Below, one piece after another: positions 6,470 to 14,317 of a stretch of 46,034 nt of DNA. A program made the translations under genes and the position numbers. Within the stretch, counting starts at the first letter, position 1. Every line of letters starts with the position of its first letter. Under the pieces are notes generated by a model. The model saw nothing but the letters and a program-made list of their open reading frames with translations. It did not search any database and was not told the DNA's origin. Source of the stretch: Alphaproteobacteria bacterium (GTDB lineage Bacteria; Pseudomonadota; Alphaproteobacteria; JAEULC01); assembly GCA_020851015.1 (NCBI GenBank), contig JADZDN010000184.1, positions 1 through 46,034 on the forward strand, written 5' to 3'.

Positions 6470-8648
6470 ATGACCGGGCGGGACCGGCGCATCGCCGGGC
6501 TTCTGTGGCTCGCTTGCGCCTGGTTCGCCCTTGGACTGCTGCCCTGGAACGGCGACGATGCCGGCCTCCTTGCGTTCGCGTGGTGGGCGACCTGGCCCAC
6601 CGGCGCGGGCGGCTCGGCCCTGGGCCAGGCGGTGGCGGGCGCACGCCCCTGGCTCTTGCCGCTGGCCATTGCGCCGGTCCTGGCGATCGTTCCCCTGCGG
6701 AAACCGCGCCTGGAGCGCCGCGACGGAACGGCGCTGGCGGTGCTCGGCGCCTTCGCCTTGCTCTGGCTGCTCGCCATCGCCCTGTCGATCGACCTGCGCG
6801 GCTGGACCTGGTCCCTGCCCGCCTCGCTGTTCGGGGCGTTGCCCCGCCGCAATCCGGGACTAGGCGTCGGCGCGATGGTCTATGCCCTGGCCGGCCTGAT
6901 GCTGCTGTGTCGCGGCCTGGCCGCGCGCGGTGCCGCCGGCGGCGACTTCTTCACCGCGGCGATGCTGGGCGTCGTGTCGGCCGTGATCGGCGTGTTCGTC
7001 GTCTACCCGCTGATCCGCCTTGGCCTCGGGGCGGTGCAAACCCCGCGCGGCGCCTTCGCGCCGGAACTGTTCTGGCCGCGCCTGGCCAATCCGTCGATCT
7101 GGCGCTGGGGCGGGCCGGTCGCGAACACCGTGATGCTGGGCCTCTCGGCCGCGGCGTCCTCGACCCTGCTCGCGCTGGCCTTCGCCCTGGTCACCGACCG
7201 CACGACGTTCTTCGCGCGGCGGGCGCTGCGCGTCCTGTCGATCCTGCCGATCATCGCCCCGCCCTTCGTCGTCGGCCTGGCGCTGATCCTGCTGATGGGC
7301 CGCAGCGGCGCGATCAACAGGCTGCTGGAGTACGCGTTCGGCTTCGAGGGCGGCCGCTGGATCTACGGCTTCCAGGGCGTCTGGTTCGCGCAAACCCTGT
7401 CGTTCACCCCGGTAGCCTATCTGGTGCTCGTCGGCGTGGTCCAGGGCATCAACCCGGCGCTCGAGGAAGCGGCGCAAACCCTGCGCGCCACGCCCGCGCG
7501 CGTGTTCCGGACCATCACCCTCCCGCTCGCGCTGCCCGGCATCGCCAACGCGTTCCTGATCGGCTTCATCGAAAGCCTGGCCGATTTCGGCAACCCGCTG
7601 CTGCTGGGCGGCGATTTCCAGGTGCTGGCCACCAGCATCTACTTCGCCATCGTCGGCGCGCGCCAGGACCGCGGCGTCGCCGCGGTCCTGGGCTTGATCC
7701 TGCTCGCCTTCATGATGATCGTCTTCGCGTTGCAGCGCTGGACGCTGGCCGACAAGAGCTTCGTCACCATCGCCGGCAAGGGCCAGGGCGGCGCGCCGCT
7801 GCCGCTGCCGCCGGCCGTGCGCTGGCTCTGCCAGGCCGTCGCCCTGCCTTGGGCGGCGCTGACCCTGGCGATCTACGGCATGATCCTGTTCGGCGGCTTC
7901 GTCGAGAACTGGGGCCTGAACCATGCCTTGACCTTGCGCCACTATGCCGGCGCCTTCGGCTTGTCGCTGGCGCCATCGGGCTTCCGGTTCGAAGGCCAGG
8001 CCTGGGAATCGCTGTTCACGACGCTGCGTCTGGCGCTGATCGCCGCGCCGCTGACGGCGGTGTTCGGATTGATGACCGCCTATCTGCTGTCGCGCCGGCA
8101 CTTCACCGGGCGCGCGGCGTTCGAAATCGGCACGCTGACCGCGGCCGCCATACCCGGCACGGTGCTGGGCATCGCCTACATCCTTGCCTTCAACAACCCG
8201 CCGCTCGAGTTCGTGCAGACCGGCGCCATCGTGGTGATCAGCTTCGTCGTCCGCAACATGGGGCCGGGCGTGCGCGCCGGCATGGCCGCATTGGCGCAGA
8301 TCGACCGCAGGCCTCGAGGAAGCATCGCAGACCCTGCGCGCCGGCTCCTTCGCGACCGTGCGGCGCGTCGTGCTGCCGCTGCTGCGTCCCGCGATCCTCG
8401 CCGGGGTCGTCTATGGCTTCGTGTCGGCGATGACGTCGATCTCGGCGGTGATCTTCCTGGTCAGCCCGGGCATCACCCTGTCCACGGTCTACATCGTCAA
8501 CCTGGCCGAGTCCGGCACCTACGGCATGGCGATCGCCTATGCGTCCGTCCTCATCGTCCTGATGCTGGCCGCGATCCTGGGCATCCAGCTCCTGATCGGC
8601 GAGCGGCGCATTCGCCGGGCCGCCGCCGCCGTCCCGGCGGCGACGTGA
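6470..8648 (+). pseudogene. ABC transporter fused permease, frameshifted near 8310
   Basis: An inner-membrane permease with two fused transport domains, as in FbpB/ThiP-type systems, about 725 residues when repaired. Many membrane helices are visible. The first ABC-contact (EAA) loop is intact (EEAAQTLRATPARVFRTI, about 7465-7518). In the second, one extra G at 8310/8311 shifts the frame: before it the frame ends ALAQID, after it the +1 frame resumes LEEASQTLRAGSFATVRR, then LPLLRPAILAGVVYGFV to a stop at 8648. Without the shift the original frame runs on as nonsense to 8746. The lesion may be real or a sequencing error. No ATPase gene follows; a leftward gene begins instead. Confidence 0.8.
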
Positions 8649-8654
8649 CGCGTC

Positions 8655-9662
8655 TCAGGGCCGGAGTGCTACCGGCTTGCCCGACTTCGCCGATTCCATC
8701 GCCGCGTAGGCGATCGCCAGCGCGCGGCGGCCGTCGTCGAGCGTGATGCTCGGCGGGCGCTTTGCTTCGACCGCGGCGATGAAATCCTCCAGCTCGTCGC
8801 GATAGGCCTGGGCGTAGCGCTGGATGAAGAAGTAATGCAGCGGGTCCTGGCGGATGCCCTGGGCGTCGTAGCGCTCCAGCGTCGTCGGCTGCTGGTTGCG
8901 CGAGACCAGCATGCCCTTCTCGCCGAACGCCTCGATCCGCTGGTCGTAGCCGTAGACCGCGCGGAAGCTGGAGTTGACATGCACCAGCGCGCCGCTGGCG
9001 AGCGTCAGGGTGACCATCGCCGTGTCGGGATCGCGGTGCGGATTGATCTTGTCGTCCAGCATGACCGAGACGCGGGCATAGACCTCCACGGGCTCCTGGT
9101 CCGTCAGCCAGCGCACCATGTCGAAGTCGTGGATCATCGTGTCGTAGAAGATGCCGTAGGGCATCGCCTTGACGTAGTCGGGCGGCGATATCTCGGGATC
9201 GCGGCTCGACAGCACGATCATCTCCGGACGGCCGATCTCGCCCTTCCTGATCGCATCAAACATCGCGCGGTGCGTCGGGTCGTAGCGCCGGTTGAAGCCG
9301 ACGAAGAACGGCACGCCGGCTTCGCGCACCGCCCTGGCGCAGGCGTCCACCTTGGCGAGGTCGAGGTCGACCGGCTTCTCGCAGAAGATCGCCTTGCCCG
9401 CCCGCGCCACCGCCTCGATGATCGCGGCATGGGTGCGCGGCGGCGTGCAGATCACCACCGCGTCGATCTTCGTGTCCGCCAGCGCCTCGGCGAGCGAGGT
9501 CGTGACCGTCGCGCCATGCTTGCCGGCCACGCGCTCGCCGGCGGCGCGGTCGAGGTCGACCACGGTGCGCAGCCGCGCGCGCGGATGGGCGGCGATGTTG
9601 GCGGCGTGCACCGGGCCGATGAACCCGGCGCCGATCAGGCAGAATCCCATCGCCGCGCTCAT
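8655..9662 (-). CDS. iolG: Inositol 2-dehydrogenase-like oxidoreductase (Gfo/Idh/MocA)
   Basis: A 335-residue NAD(P)-dependent dehydrogenase, probably oxidising myo-inositol or a related cyclitol to the 2-keto form. The Rossmann motif GAGFIGPVHAANI is at residues 11-23, the EKP motif with Lys96 at 95-97, and the catalytic D174xxxH178 in YDTMIHDFDM, a signature of the IolG branch. ATG at 9662 overlaps the stop of the iolE-like gene by 4 nt, so the pair is translationally coupled. It is the last gene of a leftward four-gene operon. Related sugar dehydrogenases share these motifs, so the exact substrate is inferred from the iolE neighbour. Confidence 0.82.
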   Translation of the reverse strand: MSAAMGFCLIGAGFIGPVHAANIAAHPRARLRTVVDLDRAAGERVAGKHGATVTTSLAEALADTKIDAVVICTPPRTHAAIIEAVARAGKAIFCEKPVDLDLAKVDACARAVREAGVPFFVGFNRRYDPTHRAMFDAIRKGEIGRPEMIVLSSRDPEISPPDYVKAMPYGIFYDTMIHDFDMVRWLTDQEPVEVYARVSVMLDDKINPHRDPDTAMVTLTLASGALVHVNSSFRAVYGYDQRIEAFGEKGMLVSRNQQPTTLERYDAQGIRQDPLHYFFIQRYAQAYRDELEDFIAAVEAKRPPSITLDDGRRALAIAYAAMESAKSGKPVALRP

Positions 9663-10558
9663 GCCGCCACCGCGAAGCCGGCATCCTTCGCCAGCTTGCT
9701 GAGGTTGCGGCAGCCCATGGTCGCGTAGGTCAGGGGATGCGCCTTGGCCGGATCCTGCTCGGCCTCCACGACCAGCCAGCCGGCATAGCCTTGCCCGGCG
9801 AGATGCGACAGCACCGGCTTGAAGTCGATCGAGCCGTCGCCCGGCACGGTGAACACGCCGTCGACCACCGCGTCGAGAAAGCTCTGGTTCTTCTTGAGCG
9901 CCTGGTCCAGCACGGGGCGGCGCACGTCCTTGCAGTGGACGTGGACGATGCGCTTGGCGTGCCTGCGCGCCAGCGCCAGGGGATCGCCGCCGGCATAGGT
10001 GGCGTGGCCGGTATCGAGCAGAAGCCCCGCCGCCTCGCCGGTCGCGGCCATCAGCCGGTCGACCTCCTCGGCGGTCTGGACCGCCGTGCCCATGTGATGG
10101 TGGAACGCCAGCCTGACGCCGCGCCTGGCCATGTGCTCGGCCACCGCGGTGACGCGCTTGCCATAGTCCGCCCATTCCGCGTCGGCGATCGTCCGGCGCT
10201 TGCCGGCGGGCTGGGTGCGGTCGCCATGCGTGGCGCCCGAGCCCTCGGCGAAGACCATCACCTTGCACCCCATGCCGGCCATCAGGTCGAGATGGCCGGC
10301 GATGGCCGCGATCTCGGCCTCGGCGTCGCGCTCCAGCAGCTTGGCGCTGTACCAGCCCGAGATGAAGTCGAGCCCATGGCGCGCCAGCACGGGACGCAGC
10401 TCGGCCGTGGTCTTGGGGAACTTGCCGCCCATCTCGATGCCGGCATAGCCCGCTTGCTTTGTCTCCGCGAGGCAGACCTCGAGCGGCGTGTCGCCGCCCA
10501 GCGCCGGCATGTCGTCGTTGCTCCAGGTGATCGGATTGATGCCGATGCGTACGCTCAT
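9659..10558 (-). CDS. iolE: Myo-inosose-2 dehydratase-like protein
   Basis: A 299-residue TIM-barrel protein of the xylose isomerase-like superfamily. The N-terminus IGINPITWSNDDMPALGG is characteristic of IolE, which dehydrates 2-keto-myo-inositol in inositol breakdown. Metal-site segments are visible: FAEGSG, LAFHHHMGTAVQTAEEVDRL, LLLDTGHATYAGGDP and VHVHCKDVR. It overlaps iolG by 4 nt and starts 16 nt after the HAD gene, so it lies in the same leftward operon. The other inositol genes (iolB, iolC, iolD) are not in the window. Confidence 0.86.
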   Translation of the reverse strand: MSVRIGINPITWSNDDMPALGGDTPLEVCLAETKQAGYAGIEMGGKFPKTTAELRPVLARHGLDFISGWYSAKLLERDAEAEIAAIAGHLDLMAGMGCKVMVFAEGSGATHGDRTQPAGKRRTIADAEWADYGKRVTAVAEHMARRGVRLAFHHHMGTAVQTAEEVDRLMAATGEAAGLLLDTGHATYAGGDPLALARRHAKRIVHVHCKDVRRPVLDQALKKNQSFLDAVVDGVFTVPGDGSIDFKPVLSHLAGQGYAGWLVVEAEQDPAKAHPLTYATMGCRNLSKLAKDAGFAVAA

Positions 10559-10574
10559 GTCGGACTCCGCGATC

Positions 10575-11186
10575 TTAAAGCAGGCCCAGCGCGCCGAGCT
10601 CCGCCCGGAGCGCGGCCGGCGAGGTGAAATGGATGCCGTGGATGCCCAGCGCGCCCGCGGCGCGCGCGTTGCCGGGATTGTCGTCGATGAACACCGAGTC
10701 CTCCGCGCGCAAACCGTAGCGGTCCAGCAGCAGGCGGAAGATGCGGGGATCGGGCTTGATCATGCCCTCGTTGCCCGAGACGAGGATGCCGGCGAAGTGC
10801 CCGAGAAAGGGGAAGCGGTCGCGCTGCGGCGGAAACGTCTCGGCCGACCAGTTGGACAAGGCGTAGAGCGGTGTGCCGCGCGTCTTGAGTTCGTCGAGCA
10901 CCGCGACCGTGCCGTCGATCGCGCCGGTGATCATCTCGTCGAACCGCGCGCACCACGCGCGGATAAGCTTCGCCTTGTCGGGATGCTGGCGGATCAGCTC
11001 TTCCTCGGCCTCCTGGAAGCGCCGCCCGGCATCCTGGCGCTCGTTCCAGTCCGGCGAGCAGACCTCGGTCAGGAACATCTCCATCGCCGCCACGTCGCCG
11101 TTGAACAGCTTGCGGTAGAGGTAGCGCGGGTTCCAGTCGATCAGCACGCCCCCCAGGTCGAACACGACCACCGAACGCTTGGCCAT
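10575..11186 (-). CDS. HAD-superfamily hydrolase
   Basis: A 203-residue haloacid dehalogenase-like hydrolase of subfamily IA. Motif I is VVFDLGGVLIDWNPRY with nucleophile Asp10 (the usual second Asp is Gly, as in the YihX-type branch), motif II is LSNWSAE, motif III Lys lies in GMIKPDPRIF and motif IV is VFIDDNPGN. Such enzymes usually remove phosphate from small metabolites. It starts 10 nt after the isomerase gene and ends 16 nt before iolE, so a sugar- or cyclitol-phosphate substrate is likely but unproven. Confidence 0.85.
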   Translation of the reverse strand: MAKRSVVVFDLGGVLIDWNPRYLYRKLFNGDVAAMEMFLTEVCSPDWNERQDAGRRFQEAEEELIRQHPDKAKLIRAWCARFDEMITGAIDGTVAVLDELKTRGTPLYALSNWSAETFPPQRDRFPFLGHFAGILVSGNEGMIKPDPRIFRLLLDRYGLRAEDSVFIDDNPGNARAAGALGIHGIHFTSPAALRAELGALGLL

Positions 11187-11196
11187 GGCGGCGGGC

Positions 11197-12153
11197 CTAG
11201 TTCGCGGCGCGCCGGGGCGGGCGGTGGAAGGCCGCGCGCTCCAGCAGCGCCACGCTCTTCTCCACGCCCTCGAGCGCCGGCATCATCGGGTCCTCGTGCT
11301 CGATCGACAGCACGTCGTCGTAGCCGGCGCCGGCCAGCGCGGCGCAGAACGCGCTCCACCACGCCTCGCCGTGGCCATAGCCCAGCGTGATGTAGTTCCA
11401 GCTCCGCTGCTTCCACTGGTCGCCGGGCACCGTTTCGATCGTGCCATTAATCCCGCCGATCGCCGGATCGATCCGCGTGTCCTTGGCATGGACATGGTAG
11501 ATCGCGTCGCCCAGCGCGCGCGTCGCCAGGATCGGGTCGGCGCCCATCCACATCAGGTGGCTGGGATCGAAATTCGCGCCCACCGTCTCGCCCACCGCGT
11601 CGCGCAGCTTCGCCAACGTGGCGACGGAATAGACGTTCTGGTAGCCGTGCAATTCCAGGCACAGTTTGCGGATGCCCAGGTTGTTGGCGTAGGCGACCAG
11701 GTCGCGCCAGTACGGGATCAGCACCTCGTCCCATTGCCAGCGCAGGATCTCGCGCACCTCCAGCGGCCATTCGGTGGTGATCCAGTTGGCGTGGCTGTCG
11801 CCCGGCGCGCCGGGGCAGCCCGACATCATCACCACGCGATCGACGCCCATCAGGCTCGCCAGCTTGATGGTGTCGCGCGTGACCTTGTCGTGCTTGCGTC
11901 CCTGCTCGCCCGGATGCACCGGGTTGCCCGAGCAGTTGAGCGCGCTGATGGCAAGTCCGTGGTCCGCCAGCCGCGCCTTGAACGCGCGCCGCGCTTTGTC
12001 GCTTTCCAGCATCTCGGCGAGATTCAAATGCGGCGCCGACGACCAGTTGCCGCAGCCGAACTCCAGCATGTCGAGCTCGAGCCGCGCCGAAGTCGCCAGC
12101 AGCTCGTCGAAGGAAAGGGCCGACAGGCTGTCGGTGATCATGCCGATTTTCAT
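11197..12153 (-). CDS. Sugar phosphate isomerase/epimerase (AP endonuclease family 2 fold)
   Basis: A 318-residue TIM-barrel isomerase, first gene of the leftward operon. Metal-binding barrel segments are visible: LDMLEFGCGNWSS, LCLELHGYQNVYS, GANFDPSHLMWMGADP, YHVHAKDTRID and LSIEHEDPMM. Proteins of this kind accompany sugar or inositol dehydrogenases and interconvert keto sugars. ATG at 12153 has AGGT 6 nt upstream; a TTG at 12174 is possible but lacks a well-placed site. Function within the pathway (for example inosose isomerase) is inferred from the neighbours. Confidence 0.8.
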   Translation of the reverse strand: MKIGMITDSLSALSFDELLATSARLELDMLEFGCGNWSSAPHLNLAEMLESDKARRAFKARLADHGLAISALNCSGNPVHPGEQGRKHDKVTRDTIKLASLMGVDRVVMMSGCPGAPGDSHANWITTEWPLEVREILRWQWDEVLIPYWRDLVAYANNLGIRKLCLELHGYQNVYSVATLAKLRDAVGETVGANFDPSHLMWMGADPILATRALGDAIYHVHAKDTRIDPAIGGINGTIETVPGDQWKQRSWNYITLGYGHGEAWWSAFCAALAGAGYDDVLSIEHEDPMMPALEGVEKSVALLERAAFHRPPRRAAN

Positions 12154-12511
12154 GGGTCGACCTAGTTCCTCCAAGGAGCGGACGGGCGGAAAGGCCTCTT
12201 ACCCGCCGTCCCCCCGGGCCGCAATTGGAATCATCCAGCCGGGCAACATTTGACGACGCAGTGGGGCCATTTATAGCATGCCGGGCTGCCGACCGACGGC
12301 GGCCCGCAAAGCCGCGCGGGGCCTCGGGCAATTGCGATGGATGTCTTGTGGCGTTGGGTGGAGCCGCGATTGCGCCATGGCCCACCGTCCTCTAGCGGAC
12401 CAATGTCCTGCTTGCACATTGGCGCGGGCGGATGTTCGAGTCGCAACGCGATAACGCTGCGTATGCCGGGGGCGACCACTTGGGGGCTTGTTACCAGCGA
12501 GAGCGGCGGCG
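12154..12511. other. Noncoding gap upstream of the inositol-type operon
   Basis: About 360 nt without a convincing gene; short frames on both strands show no recognisable protein features. Apart from the promoter-like motif near 12275 I see no tRNA, hairpin or repeat. It separates the leftward operon from a rightward hypothetical gene and so should hold promoters for both. Confidence 0.5.
12269..12279 (-). promoter_or_regulatory. Possible extended -10 promoter of the inositol-type operon
   Basis: Reading leftward the sequence TGCTATAAAT is an extended -10 element (TGn before TATAAA/T). No good -35 hexamer lies 17 nt upstream, as is usual with extended -10 promoters. It would give a leader of about 110 nt before the isomerase ATG. 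Confidence 0.3.
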
Positions 12512-12946
12512 ATGCTTTACCGATTTCAGGTTCAGGGCCTGCAGGACTGGTTGATCGAGTTCGAATGCGGCGATCCTGGCCAGGTGATGGCCCGCGCGCG
12601 GAAGGCCGCGAGCTGGCGGGGCGTCGACATCAACGTCTATGGACCGGATGGATTCCTCGGCCGCGTCAAGGCCGGCCAGTCGCAGGCGCCGACGGCGCCG
12701 GAAGGCCGCCGCGGGCGGCGCCTATCGCCACCGAGCGCGGCGCAGGGGCGGGAGACGACCGGCGCCGGTCTGCGGCAATTGTCGATCGAGTTGCAGCGCG
12801 CGATGCTGGACCTGCGCAGAAGGCAAGCCGCGTTTCGTTCGGATCTTCAACCGCTCGAAGCGCAGCGAAGCAACAGCGACGTGGTTGCGGATATGCGCGC
12901 GAGTTGGGAGCTGCTGCGCGAACGGTTCGGACTCGCCGACCGCTAG
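12512..12946 (+). CDS. Hypothetical protein
   Basis: A 144-residue protein of no family known to me. The N-terminal 55 residues look like a small alpha/beta unit (LYRFQVQGLQDWLIEFECGD, then VDINVYGPDGFLGRVKAGQ); a Pro/Arg-rich linker and a charged helix (about residues 95-140) follow. The frame also opens at ATG 12488, but the conserved-looking fold begins at 12512. No clear Shine-Dalgarno site. The following 245 nt hold no gene. Confidence 0.5.
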   Translation: MLYRFQVQGLQDWLIEFECGDPGQVMARARKAASWRGVDINVYGPDGFLGRVKAGQSQAPTAPEGRRGRRLSPPSAAQGRETTGAGLRQLSIELQRAMLDLRRRQAAFRSDLQPLEAQRSNSDVVADMRASWELLRERFGLADR

Positions 12947-13085
12947 GTCATGCGGCCTGCCCCCGCGGCCAGTTCCTGCCATGCCCGGCCGATGGAGCCC
13001 ACGATCGCGTCGGGGGGCCGCCGGCTTTGCCAGTACCGTGCGGCCGGTCCGAGCGTAAGGCTTAATCGGCACGCCCTGTTTGACG

Positions 13086-13105
13086 ATTGTACGATCTGGT
13101 ACAAT
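13086..13105. promoter_or_regulatory. 20-bp perfect palindrome, candidate operator
   Basis: ATTGTAC-gatctg-GTACAAT is a perfect 7-bp inverted repeat. It lies directly after a TTGACG (13080-13085) and contains a TACAAT (13100-13105), so it covers promoter-like elements about 90 nt ahead of the DUF6894 gene. A further GTAC-attg-GTAC is at 13143-13154. The Crp/Fnr regulator downstream, or another dimeric regulator, could bind here. The rest of the gap 12947-13192 shows nothing else. Confidence 0.45.
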
Positions 13106-13192
13106 ACTATTCCCTGACCGCGCGCAACCTTTGACTCAATTCGTACATTGGTACTGCGGCGGAGAGCAACCTTCAGCCCAGGGGGCCTTACG

Positions 13193-13366
13193 GTGCGCTG
13201 TTTCTTTCATGTCGTCAGCGGGTCGCATCGGATCGCGGAGCTGGAGGGAGCCGAGTTTGCGCATCCGGCCGCCGCCATCCACCTGCTTGCCCAGATCCGC
13301 TCGGCCGCGTCGAAGGCGAACGCTGCCTGCGGGGAGATCAAGCGACAGCTGGCGATGCTGCCCTGA
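13193..13366 (+). CDS. DUF6894 family small protein
   Basis: A 57-residue protein from GTG at 13193, preceded by AGGGGG at suitable distance. It starts with CFFHVVSGSHRIAELEGAEF and continues with an Ala-rich helix, the compact pattern (aromatic-Phe-His start, Asp/Glu-rich strand, helix) of the DUF6894 family common in Rhizobiales-like bacteria, whose function is unknown. It ends 4 nt before the first ATG of the Crp/Fnr gene and is likely co-transcribed with it. Confidence 0.68.
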   Translation: MRCFFHVVSGSHRIAELEGAEFAHPAAAIHLLAQIRSAASKANAACGEIKRQLAMLP

Positions 13367-13382
13367 TCCGATGGGAGACATC

Positions 13383-14153
13383 GTGGCAGACCCGACGAGG
13401 ATGGAGCAAGCGCGGAGCCCGAACCGCCTGCTCGCCCGCCTCTCCGAGGAGGATTTCGAGATCCTCTCCGCCCATCTCGAGCCGGTCGACCTGCCCGTTC
13501 GTCGCCCGCTGGAGACGCGCAACCGCAAGATCGACTACGTGTATTTCATCGAGTCCGGCGTGGCGTCGATCGTCGCCACGAACGCCACCGACAGCATCGA
13601 GGTAGGCATCGTCGGCTACGAGGGCATGTCCGGTTTCGCGCTTCTCCTGGAAGCCGGGAGGGCCCGGCACGACGTTTTCATGCAGGTGGCGGGCGGGGGA
13701 CAGCGGCTCGAAGCGTCCACGTTCGTCGCGTGCCTGGAGGCGAGCCGATCGCTGCACCGGGCGCTCCTGCCGTTTGTCCACGAGCTGTTCATGCAAGTCG
13801 CATCGACGTGCGTCGCCAATGGAAGAAACACGATCGAGGAGCGTCTAGCGCGCTGGCTGCTCATGGTATGCGACCGGGCGCGGTCGGATCACGTCAAGCT
13901 GACCCACGAATTCCTGTCGGCCATGCTCGGCGTAAGGCGCCCGGGCGTCACCGTCACGCTTGACCGCCTTCGCGGCCATGGGCTGCTGCGATTGGAGCGC
14001 GGCGATATTCACATCCTCGATCGCGAAGGGCTGGAACGCATCGCCGGCGTCGCCTACAGGACCGTGGCGATGATCGACGGCGCGGATTTGCATGGCGCCG
14101 AACCTGGCTGGCAGCACGGTCCGGAAAGCAAGCTGCAATTGCGGGCACTGTGA
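13383..14153 (+). CDS. Crp/Fnr-family transcription regulator
   Basis: A regulator of about 256 residues with an N-terminal cyclic-nucleotide-binding-like barrel (NRLLARLSEEDFEILSAHLEP, IDYVYFIESGVASIV, GIVGYEGMSGFALLLEAG) and a C-terminal winged helix (TIEERLARWLLMVCDRA, then LTHEFLSAMLGVRRPGVTVTL). No Fnr-type cysteine cluster is seen at the N-terminus, so oxygen sensing by iron-sulphur is unlikely; the Gly-Met-Ser-Gly-Phe type is common in alphaproteobacteria with unknown effectors. GTG 13383 has GGGAG 5 nt upstream; ATG 13371, 12 nt earlier, has no ribosome site. Cotranscribed with the DUF6894 gene. Confidence 0.84.
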   Translation: MADPTRMEQARSPNRLLARLSEEDFEILSAHLEPVDLPVRRPLETRNRKIDYVYFIESGVASIVATNATDSIEVGIVGYEGMSGFALLLEAGRARHDVFMQVAGGGQRLEASTFVACLEASRSLHRALLPFVHELFMQVASTCVANGRNTIEERLARWLLMVCDRARSDHVKLTHEFLSAMLGVRRPGVTVTLDRLRGHGLLRLERGDIHILDREGLERIAGVAYRTVAMIDGADLHGAEPGWQHGPESKLQLRAL

Positions 14154-14177
14154 CGCAAGCCGCAGCCAGGACCGGCA

Positions 14178-14221
14178 CGGCGGAAGCGTAAATTGTCGTC
14201 ATAGGCCTTCGGATTGATCCG
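14178..14221 (-). pseudogene. Fragment of an NDUFS4-type gene (3' end only)
   Basis: This 44-nt stretch is 40/44 identical by my count to 15325-15368, the 3' end of the intact NDUFS4-like gene. In the same frame it reads RINPKAYDDNLRFRR against RIKPKAYADNFRFGR. Upstream and downstream sequence does not match. It is a relic of a duplicated or recombined gene end, with no start and no function expected. Confidence 0.68.
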
Positions 14222-14229
14222 AGGGCGCG

Positions 14230-14255
14230 CGATATATTCATTGGAATATAACGAT
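14230..14255. promoter_or_regulatory. Mo-box (ModE-type operator)
   Basis: CGATATAT, eight bases, then ATATAACGAT. This agrees with the published ModE consensus (CGnTATAT-N8-ATATAACG) at both half-sites and in spacing, and it contains a perfect inverted repeat TATATTC-attg-GAATATA (14233-14250). It is 62 nt upstream of a molybdate-binding protein gene. With molybdate bound, ModE-type regulators repress uptake genes from such sites. No modE gene is in the window. Confidence 0.75.
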
Positions 14256-14317
14256 TGACGGGCCGGATTCCCGCGGCGACACTGACGGTTCCGTCCCCAC
14301 GCCAAAAAGGCATGTCC

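Noticed and set aside
3766..6852. Single leftward frame of 1028 codons
   Set aside because: Only the part 3766-5262 is protein-like (MocR). The rest is the antisense of the binding-protein and permease genes, kept open by high GC.
12231..12479. Leftward 82-codon frame in the gap before the hypothetical gene
   Set aside because: No ribosome site, no protein-like pattern, and it covers the likely promoter of the inositol-type operon.
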